DNA from: Nitrosospira sp.
GTDB lineage: Bacteria; Pseudomonadota; Gammaproteobacteria; Burkholderiales; Nitrosomonadaceae
Reading direction: 5' to 3'
DNA: 6,467 nt
NCBI GenBank assembly: GCA_030453055.1
Contig: JAKDLC010000121.1
Coordinates: forward strand, 1 to 6,467
The notes under the pieces were generated by a model. The model searched no databases. It was not told where the DNA came from and worked only from the letters and a program-made list of their open reading frames with translations. This document shows, one piece after another, positions 1-6,467 of the stretch (its first letter is position 1; each line of letters opens with the position of its first letter). The translations under genes were made by a program, and so were the position numbers.

Positions 1-3000
1 ACCGATATTCATAGAATGTATGGATGTCACGAGTACGCTCACCATCTGCTTTCTGCTCGATGACGGTGATCGTGATCTTCGCCCCATAGAGCTGATCTCG
101 TGCGAGGTTCGCAAAGCCATTGACTCCAAACATTTCATCGTAAGTCTTGCTCATGAGAGCAAAAGTTTTTGTATCGCCAGTGCCAGGCGACAACGTGAAT
201 GCTTGTCCGACCAGTGGAAGCCCCGTCGCGGTGTTTTTCACGAACGCGTCTAGGTGCCCATCGATTTCGATTGTAACGTTGATAAACGGCTGTTGCGGAT
301 CGCTGGAAGCGTGCCTAGGGACTTCGCATCCCGGGATGAATGGAAGATCGGGAACACTGGGATTCTTGGTTGGTGCGTTCCACGTAAAGGTTGGGAAATT
401 GTTGGTTCCAGTATCGCTAGTGATGAAGGTGACTATGGGTTTATGGTTGGTGACGATATCACCTGCTTCGGAATTCACAGGTGCAGGCGGTGGACCACCC
501 GATCCGCCGCATCCACCCGGCGGCGTCAATCCATGCCACCCAGGAGCCATGACTCCTGATCCCTCATCCGAAACCACGGTCTTGCCATCCGCAGAAACCG
601 TCCCGGTACCGCTGATTACCAGCAAACCCGTCGTATGATCGAAGCTCAATATGTTGAGCCTGGTTCCGGGTTCTGCATTGAACACGTTGGGGAAGGTGAT
701 CTGTATCGGCTCGGTGAACGTATTGACACCCGGTGCCTGAATAGTAATATCGAAGCTGTGCTGAAGCACTCCCGGCGGTAGCATTTCACGCACCAGTTCC
801 GGCGGTACCGTGTTGATGCCGATCTTGACATCATCCAATACCTTGCCGTCGAACCCGACGGCGCTGCCGGGTGGAACGGTCAGGGTGAGCTGGCTGCGCT
901 GCTCGTCGGTCAAATCGGGGGCAGATTTTGCGTCGACGGTCACCACCGTGGTCTCTGTCTGGCTGATTTGCTGTAGCGAAGCGGTCTCCACGCGCGGCAG
1001 GTAGACTTCCTGCCGGTCTGCATTGGCCAAGCGCTCCTCGTTTGAGCCCATGCTGCCCATTACCGTATTGGTCACGCCCGGAAGCAGCTGCGCCGCCATG
1101 ACCATTTCAGGAAAGAAAATTCCTTCCGGCGCATTGGTGGCGGTACGACCATCCACGGCAATCTTGACTTCTCCTACCGGTACCTCGGTCAGTTCGAAGT
1201 TGCCGTTGGCGTCGGTGTAGACCACCTTATCTTCCAGGCCGATGATGTAGACCTTGGCATGAGCGATGGGGTTGAGAAATACATCATCCGACGTGTGGAT
1301 GATGCCATCCGGACCACGGCGGATGTCGTCGAACGTCATCGGTTGCAGGTCGGGGCCGGGGTCCACCACTTTACCGACCAGCCGGGTATTGGCGACGATG
1401 GTGCTGCTCACCGTGGTGAAGCTCCAGGACAACTTTCCGCCCGATGCGCCATTTCCATCCGCATCCAGAAAAGACCCGTCAGCCTGGGCGCGGATGGCGG
1501 AGCCGTTCAGATGCAGCATGACGTTGGCCCCGCCCGGCATGGGTTTGTCGAAGAACAGCCAGGCAAAGCTGCCGTCGAGCGCGGGCACGATGGTGGTGTC
1601 GAGCTTCGCGCCATCCGGCCCGGTGGCGTAAAAGGTATCGGCGGTCAGGGTGTTGGGGTTGACTTCGCGTGAGAAAAATACCTGCGGACGGTAGGTCACG
1701 CCCACATCGCCGGTGCCCGCGACAGGAGTAACCCGCGTGATGGTGAATGGCGCCAGCGCTTCGATCTTGACGTCACGTATGAGATTGGCCGTGTTGCCGG
1801 CCGCATCCCTGGCGTTGAGTGCAAGCGTATGGCCACCGATGCCCAGATTTCCCAGGATCAGCGCCTGGTCGAAACTACCCGTGGCTGCATCGAAGCTCAG
1901 GCTGTGTTTCTGCCCGCCATCCACGCTATAGAGCAATTCCACGAGTTGGGTACCGGTGGGATCGGCCGTTCCCGCTACGCGGCTGGTGGCGGAAAGCGTT
2001 GCGCCATCGGCTAGGCTGGCCAGATCGAGTGCGGGCGCTTTAGTATCGAGAGTAAAGCTGCGGTTGAATCCGGCAGCGAGATTGCCGGTAGCATCGCGCG
2101 CCAGAATGGTGACCGTGTGGCTGCCGTCCGCGCTGCCATCGACGGCAAATGCGGTAGTGATGCTGAACTTGCCATCCGCATCCAGCGCAAGATCTTTCAG
2201 TTCGCCGCCATCGATGCGGTACTGGCTGCTCACCACGCCCGAGAGATTATCCAGAATCTGTCCGCTGAGCGTGAGGTTGGTTTTGATCGCCGCAGGCGTA
2301 TCCTGTGCGATGACCGCTGGCGCCTGGGTGTCCTCGTTGAGCGCAAAGCGCGCCAGGACCGCATCGGCCACTTGATGGCCCAATTCGTTTCCAGCCTGAT
2401 TGGTGAATTCGTAATGAATGCCGCCATAGACGCGGCTGCGGCCCGCTTCGTCCGCGGCCGCATCGAAGCTGTCGAAGCTGCGCGTGACGCCGGGCAGGGT
2501 GTAGGCGGTGGTGGAAAAGGAAGTATCCATGCCGAAGACATGACCGAGAATGCGCGCGGCGGCAGAGCTGAACGTGGAATGTCCGGAAACATACTCAGGA
2601 TGGGGCGGGGTAATGAGTAGCGGCGTCCAGCCCTCTTGCTTGATGGTGGCTGCGTTGTTGTCCACATCGGCGTTGGCGATGGCGGTTTCGGGGCGCCACA
2701 GGCCATAGGTATATTTCGAATCCCAGCAGGCGATGGCTGCATCGGCCAGGCCGACGTTGAGCATGGCAAACAGTCGGGCGTTGGCGCTCAGGCTGTTACC
2801 CTGGGTCTTTGCAATTTCCTCCGCTATCTGGTTCCAGTGGCCAGGCGGCGTGTAGCTGCCCGTGCCATCGGCCCAGAACTGGGCCTGTTGGGTCTGGTCC
2901 GCGGTGCGGGTGGTACTGGTGGCGTTGCCCACGCTGCGCACTTCTTCGACGGATTGCGCATAGGCCACGGAATCGAGAGCCGGAGGCGGCGCGGGCCGGA

Positions 3001-6000
3001 ACTCGCCGGGGCTGGTCAGCGCAAAAGGCGTGACATTGGCCCAATTGGGCTGCTCGGCCACATCGAACATGGGGCCGGTGGGCCGCCACTTGCCCAGTTC
3101 GGTGCTGCCGGGATAATCCACAAAGGCGTCAGAACCATCATTGCCGCGCAGGGCGAGAATGGCATCGGCAACGGCTGCGCCCAAGGCAATGCCGGCATCC
3201 TTGGCTGATCCCTCCGCGACTTTCGCCAGAGAGTCAGCCAGCGCGGCATCCAGGCTTGTCTTCTGGCCGGCGTATTCGGCGCTGAGTATGCGGTAGGCGG
3301 CTGCGGCAACGGCGGCATCAGCGGAGACGGGGCCTTCGACACTGCGCTTGACCAGATACGCCTGAGTGCCATCGATCGCGGCCAGGCTGTCATAGATCGC
3401 CAGGCTCACCATCGCAAGCCGCCGCGTAGCGATGGAAGGGTCGGTCACATCGAGACGTATGGCTTCGAGCGCCTGGTGGTTCCAGAACAGTGCCTGGTCC
3501 TGCGTCACTTCTCCGCTGCGTTGGATGGTGAGGCTGCGCTCCGATGTATTTCCCGCAGCGTCGCTGGCGCGCAGGGTGAGGACATTGGCACCATCCTGCA
3601 ATGCAATACCAGCGAGCTGGAAATTGCCCAGGTTGTTTGCAAGCGCTGAAATCGATGTGCCCACCAGGGATATGCTGGCGGCGGGGTCGGAACTTCCCAC
3701 CAATGCGACATTGGCTGCGTTGGTAACATGATCCCCCACCGTTCCGGAATCGGAAGTGATCGCGAGGTCGAACGCTGGCTGGGCGGGTGCGGCGGTATCG
3801 AGCGTGAAAGCGACATCGATTTGCGCGGAGGCGTTTCCTGCCGCATCGAATGCCTGCAGGTGGAGGGTATGGCCGCCATCGGTCAACGCGCCGCCAAAAA
3901 TGGATTCCAGCCGTGCAAGGTCTAGCACAAACTGGCCATTGCTGGTTACATGGCTGACTATTTCCCTGTATTGCGCGGCGGGTGTGGCGTCGAATCCCGC
4001 GAGCAGGCTGGTTACGGCTACATTGTCGCTGGCCGTGCCGGCTATGCTCGCGTTGGAAGTGATGCCGTCCAGTGCGCTGGCGCCGGTGTCGGTGGCCAGA
4101 GCCGCATTCAGTTGCGGCAGGATAGTGTCGCCGCCACCGGGTATTTCGGTGCGCGTGATCGTTTGGCTGAATTCACTGCTGTTGCCCGCCACGTCGGTGG
4201 CCCGTACGGTGAAATTGTTACTGCCAAGCGCAAGGGGAATCGCGCTGAATGCAAACGCGCCTTGGTTGTCCGCTACCGTGTCGAGGGCGGCCTGGATCAG
4301 ATCGATACGCGCGCCCGGCGAAGTGGTTCCCGTCAGAACCACGGTGTCGTTGGTCGTTGTGTTGTCGCCAAGCGTGTCCGTATCGGACTCGGGCGCGAGG
4401 CCAAGCGTCGGGGTCGATGGGGCGGCCGTGTCGATGGTCAACTGCAGGGCGGGGGACGCGCTGCTGACGTTGCCGGCCGGGTCTTCCGCCGTCGCGCTCA
4501 GAGAATAGGCGCCATCAGCCAGCGTGTCCAGCTGGTATTGCGTTTCCGGGCCGGATCGGATTCCATTAACCAGGAGGGCATTCATATAGAGCCTGATGGC
4601 AGTTTCCGTTTCCGCACTGACATCGATCCTGGGTGCTGCGATATTGGTAATGTTGTCATCGGCTGCGCTGCCGCTGTCATCCCCGGCCGCGAGGCGTATG
4701 CTGGGCGAGTCCGGTGCGCTGGTATCGAGGGTAAACTGCAGGTTGAAACTCTGCGTGTTTCCTGCCTGGTCCATGGCGATGAGGTGCAGGGTGTGCGCTC
4801 CATCAGCCAGAGCCGTGCCGTTGATCGCGGTCAGCTGTGCAGTAGTAAGGGCGAGGGCGCCGTTCGCTTGCACGCTGCTGAAGATTTCCTTGTACTGTGC
4901 TGGCAATGTGGCATCGAAACGCGCAAGCAGGCTGGTCACCGCCACATTGTCGCTGACCGTGCCGGCTATGCTCGCGTCGGACGTGACGCCATCCGTTGCG
5001 CTGGAGCCGGTGTCGGTGGCCAGGGCCGCGTTCAGTTGCGGCAGGATGATGTCGCCGCCACCGGGTATTTCGGTGCGCGTGATCGTTTGGCTGAACTCGC
5101 CGGCGTTACCGGCAATATCGGTTGCTCGTACGGTAAAATTGTTGGCGCCAAGCATGAGAGCGACGTCATTGAAAGCAAACGCGCCTTGGGCGTCAGCTAC
5201 CGTGTTGAGGGCTGCTTCCACCAGATCGACGCGCACACCGGGAGAAGTGGAACCCGTGAGGGTCACGGTCTCGTTGGTCGTCGTGTTGTCACCCGGAGTG
5301 CCTGTGTCGGACTGCGGCGCCAGCGAGAGCGTCGGTATTGCCGGAGCTGTCGTGTCGACCGTCAACTGCAGAGCGGGTGATACCGCGCTGACATTCCCCG
5401 CCACGTCTTCTGCCGTCGCATTCAATTGATACGTGCCGTCTGCCAGTGTATCGAGCTGGTACTGCGTATCGGGTCCGGAGCGGATTCCGGCAACCAACAT
5501 GGCGCCCATGTAAAGCCTGATGGCGGTTTCGGCTTCCGCGCTGACATCGATCCTGGGTGCGTTGATGTTGGTGATGTTGTCATCGGCTGCGCCGCCGCTG
5601 TCATCGCCGGTGGCGAGGCGTACATTGGGCGAACCGGGCGCAACAGTGTCCAGGATAAACTGGAGGTCGAAACTCTGCGCATTGCCAACGTTGTCTGTGG
5701 CGACAAGATGCAGGGTATGCGCTCCGTCAGTCAGCGCGGCGCCATTTATTTCAGCCAGTTGCGCGGCGGTAAGGGCCAGCGTGCCATTTGCCTGCACGTT
5801 ACTGAGGATTTCGGTAAAAGAGGCGACGGATGCGGTATCAAATCCTGCCTTAAGCGATGCGATTCCTCCCGCGTCGGTGATTTCTCCCGCGATTGCCGCA
5901 TCCGATGTAACGCGGTCACCCGCGATGCGGCCGGTATCGTTCGTCAACGCCGCGCTTACGCCGGGTTTCGTAATATCGACAGCGGATGTGTGCAATTGCG

Positions 6001-6467
6001 GCAGGGTCGAGGGCGCAACGGCCAGGCCGCCGATCTTCACCAGGCTGGGGAAGGCCCCTGCAATGATGTGGGAAGATGAGTCAAGGCTGCCGCCAATGAT
6101 AATTTCCCGTATCTTGCTGGCTGCGCCGCCCGTCAGTGCGTCATCGCCATCACTGAATATTCCATTTTGCGGATCGACGCCAACCAGGATATGGGAGTCG
6201 GTGACAGAGCCGCTGACACGGAGCCTGCTGATTATCCCGGAGCCAAATTGATCTCCGGCATTTCCCGTACCGCCGAGTGCGCCGTCGCTGCCCAGGTTTG
6301 CACCCACGATAATGTGTGCTTGAATGAGGTTGCCGCCCACCTGCAGCGTTTGCAGCGATGGCGTGGAAAGCTGGCCGCTCGCATCACCCCTGGTGGAGAA
6401 CAAAGACAATGGGGCGGAGAACGCCGCCTTCCATGAGGCGGCTGTAGACTGCGCGGCCAGCTGGCCG
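1..6467 (-). CDS. Giant multidomain Ig-like repeat protein with an internal vanadium-haloperoxidase domain (partial at both ends)
   Basis: One frame stays open across the whole window: 2155 codons, no stop. The first in-frame Met is residue 320, well inside an Ig-like module, so the start lies upstream of 6467; the stop lies before position 1. Domain order is: 41-residue solenoid-like repeats, eight Ig-like modules, a vanadium haloperoxidase/PAP2 domain, two Ig-like modules, an SbsA-like Ig domain, a carboxypeptidase-regulatory-like module, a beta-rich GWHG module, and an unrecognised tail. Ten D-x-x-G-N motifs mark the last strands of the ten Ig-like modules. Only three cysteines occur (residues 1247, 1986, 2047), as is common in large exported adhesins. 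I infer an extracellular or surface protein whose repeats act as a stalk for an oxidative enzyme. Signal peptide, secretion signal and anchor would lie outside the window. No neighbouring gene is visible, so operon context and regulation are unknown. The reading frame is near certain; the biological role is inferred. Confidence 0.96.
2..481 (-). other. Unrecognised C-terminal segment with lower GC, continuing beyond the left edge
   Basis: Residues 1996-2155. The text is not repetitive and shows no family I recognise. It contains TNHKPIVTFITSDTG, FTWNAPTKNPS, a Cys at 2047, then INVTIEIDGHLDAFVKN and a beta-like stretch AKITITVIEQKADGERTRD. It looks like one or two beta domains. Plus-strand lines here are about 40-50 percent G+C by hand count, against above 60 percent in lines sampled from the enzyme and Ig regions. 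It remains in frame and open at position 2, so the protein goes on to the left. Confidence 0.6.
482..979 (-). other. Beta-rich module ending in GWHG and a Gly/Pro linker; family uncertain
   Basis: Residues about 1830-1995. It contains LTLTVPPGSAVGFDGK, then INTVPPELVREMLPPGV, then EPIQITFPN, then ILSFDHTTGLLVISGTG, and finishes SGVMAPGWHGL followed by a PPGGCGGSGGPPP linker. The PPGS-to-SADGKTV order recalls ZU5-like beta domains of large bacterial surface proteins, but I cannot assign it firmly. The linker holds one of only three cysteines (residue 1986) and marks a change in base composition. It probably joins the stalk to a separate C-terminal unit. Confidence 0.5.
1127..1387 (-). other. 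Carboxypeptidase-regulatory-like beta-sandwich with two GPD-x4-T-x-DD motifs
   Basis: Residues about 1694-1780. The stretch LVGKVVD ... HAKVYIIG ... VVYTDANGNFELTEVPVG ... VKIAVDG has the order of strands and the TDANGNF turn typical of carboxypeptidase-regulatory-like or SdrB-like domains. Inserted after the first strand are two acidic copies, GPDLQPMTFDD (1704-1714) and GPDGIIHTSDD (1718-1728), which resemble calcium-binding loops. The domain is expected to be structural. The segment that follows (about 1781-1829) shows no recognised family. Confidence 0.65.
1406..1750 (-). other. SbsA-like (Big_5 type) Ig domain
   Basis: Residues about 1573-1687. It begins PFTITRVTPVAGTGDVGV and continues with PQVFFSREVNPNTLTADTF. 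This matches the pattern of SbsA/Big_5 Ig domains: a proline-containing opening, a hydrophobic strand, then an S-x-x-V/M-N/D-P-x-T-L element. It closes with KLSWSFTTV, the usual last strand. An acidic loop, DADGNG, lies at residues 1668-1673. These domains are common as spacers in bacterial surface proteins; no catalytic role is expected. Confidence 0.7.
1751..2332 (-). other. Two Ig-like modules C-terminal to the enzyme domain
   Basis: Residues 1379-1477 and 1478-1572. The first begins at TQAP, and the first ends in FTLDTKAP. Both carry the D-x-x-G-N signature (ARDATGN, ARDAAGN) late in the module. Unlike most of the N-terminal modules they lack the D-T/S-G-x4-D acidic signature, and they are not part of the 924-nt repeat. 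They look like independent spacers that separate the haloperoxidase from the next domain. Confidence 0.75.
2333..3505 (-). other. Vanadium-dependent haloperoxidase / PAP2-type catalytic domain within the large CDS
   Basis: Residues about 988-1378. The N-terminal helical part (FWNHQALEAIR, then RLAMVSLAIYDSLAAIDG) and the NWANVTPFALTSPGEFRP segment are typical of bacterial vanadium haloperoxidases. The active-site blocks are intact: K1251-x6-R1258-P, then S1294-G1295-H1296, then R1345-x5-H1351. By family knowledge these match Lys353, Arg360, Ser402, Gly403, His404, Arg490 and His496 of fungal vanadium chloroperoxidase. They bind vanadate, with the last His as ligand, and the SGH His acts in acid-base catalysis. 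The expected reaction is oxidation of halide by hydrogen peroxide to hypohalous acid. Acid phosphatases of the PAP2 superfamily share this site, so phosphatase activity is the main alternative. The length of about 390 residues suits a complete single-copy domain. Its position between Ig-like modules is unusual. Confidence 0.92.
3968..4891 (-). repeat. 924-nt direct tandem repeat, copy 2
   Basis: Codes for residues 526-833. A stretch of 46 nt at 4126-4171 is identical to 5050-5095; elsewhere differences are scattered and many fall in third positions. After residue about 833 the sequence of module A3 diverges from A2 and gains one residue near its end. The duplication is therefore not brand new but still strongly recognisable at DNA level. 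Confidence 0.85.
4892..5815 (-). repeat. 924-nt direct tandem repeat, copy 1
   Basis: Codes for residues 218-525. It aligns without gaps to the copy at 3968-4891 with a period of exactly 308 codons. Landmarks step by 308 residues: GDD (287 to 595), GDNTTTN (392 to 700), PGGGD (468 to 776) and SDNVAV (505 to 813). Similarity fades upstream of this copy, inside module A1. The repeat boundary therefore falls mid-domain rather than at an Ig module junction. Confidence 0.85.
5996..6361 (-). repeat. Three 41-residue glycine-rich repeats, probable beta-solenoid
   Basis: Residues about 36-157 hold three copies of a motif of the form L-x-V-x-G-x-L-x-x-S-H-I-I-V-G. The conserved His falls at residues 51, 92 and 133, an exact 41-residue step. 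A fourth, shortened start (VKIGG) is at residues 143-147. The loops between copies are Gly/Asp/Asn-rich, for example GSDGALGG and SDGDDALTGG. The alternating hydrophobic pattern and G-rich turns suggest a right-handed beta-helix or similar solenoid, as found in large bacterial exoproteins. More copies may lie upstream of 6467. The fold is inferred from pattern only; I do not recognise a named family. Confidence 0.7.

Larger units (their letters stand above)
3512..5965 (-). other. Block of eight Ig-like modules (A1-B1-C1-A2-B2-C2-A3-D)
   Basis: Residues 168-985 split into modules of about 90-110 residues: A1 168-277, B1 278-375, C1 376-475, A2 476-585, B2 586-683, C2 684-783, A3 784-894, D 895-985. 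The A and B modules end with an LDT-x-AP or VDT-x-AP junction, and all eight carry a D-x-x-G-N motif near their last strand, as in bacterial Ig-like stalk domains. The A modules, most B and C modules and D begin with an acidic signature close to D-T/S-G-x4-D-x-x-T-N/S, probably a calcium site at domain junctions as in other large adhesins. Module D is a diverged C-type. The block probably forms a rigid, calcium-stiffened stalk on the N-terminal side of the enzyme domain. Confidence 0.85.

Noticed and set aside
500..520. Lipobox-like or lipoprotein site around the Cys at residue 1986
   Set aside because: The Cys lies in an internal Gly/Pro linker with no preceding hydrophobic signal segment and no start codon nearby.
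2230..2769. A 179-codon minus-strand frame overlapping the haloperoxidase active site
   Set aside because: It is in a different frame from the motif-bearing one, is rich in Pro, Ser and Arg, and has no recognisable motifs. The K/R, SGH and R/H blocks are all in the long frame.
3950..5380. A 476-codon open frame on the plus strand, repeated in pattern
   Set aside because: It is antisense to the Ig-like repeats. Its apparent internal repeats mirror the 924-nt duplication, its protein has no recognisable domain, and the opposite frame gives coherent Ig-like modules throughout.
5507..5509. First in-frame Met (residue 320) as the gene start
   Set aside because: It falls in the middle of Ig-like module B1, and the same frame is open with coherent domains for 319 residues before it.
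3968..5815. CRISPR-like or mobile-element interpretation of the repeats
   Set aside because: Repeat units are 924 nt, in frame and coding, with no spacers, no inverted ends, no target duplication and no transposase.
4596..6251. Further long plus-strand frames (4596-5429 and 5520-6251) rich in Ala, Ser, Val and Arg
   Set aside because: These are shadows of a GC-rich gene with few stops in other frames. The composition is typical of antisense translation and no start context or domain supports them.
6080..6310. RTX-type calcium nonapeptide array in the Gly/Asp-rich loops
   Set aside because: GSDGALGG and SDGDDALTGG resemble RTX loops, but there is no consecutive GGxGxDxxx series; the 41-residue repeat explains the glycines better.

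Overview
The window lies entirely inside one protein-coding gene on the minus strand. In the frame whose plus-strand triplets begin at 2, 5, 8 and so on, all 2155 codons from 6466 down to 2 read without a stop, and the frame leaves the window at both ends. Neither the true start (beyond 6467) nor the true stop (before 1) is visible. I translated it by eye and saw no frameshift, intergenic gap, RNA gene, mobile element or promoter. Residue numbers below are window-relative: residue n lies at plus-strand positions 6467-3n to 6469-3n.

Layout from the protein's N-terminal side (right edge of the window) to its C-terminal side (left edge):
- Three 41-residue glycine-rich repeats, probably a beta-solenoid (residues about 36-157).
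- Eight bacterial Ig-like modules in the order A1-B1-C1-A2-B2-C2-A3-D (168-985). A-B-C is duplicated with an exact 308-residue (924-nt) period.
- A complete vanadium-haloperoxidase/PAP2-type catalytic domain (about 988-1378) with every expected active-site residue.
- Two more Ig-like modules (1379-1572).
- An SbsA-like Ig domain (about 1573-1687).
- A carboxypeptidase-regulatory-like module with two GPD-x4-T-x-DD motifs (about 1694-1780).
- A beta-rich module ending in a GWHG motif and a Gly/Pro linker (about 1830-1995).
- An unrecognised C-terminal segment with lower GC (1996-2155).

The gene encodes a giant, cysteine-poor, probably exported repeat protein that carries an oxidative enzyme as an internal cargo domain between Ig-like spacers. 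A plausible reading is a surface-attached or secreted adhesin-like stalk that positions a haloperoxidase (or, less likely, a phosphatase) outside the cell. The route of export and the anchor are not in the window.

The GC-rich coding style, Ig-like stalk and lack of introns suggest a bacterium, perhaps a Gram-negative proteobacterium from soil or water. No taxonomic marker is present, so this is a weak inference.
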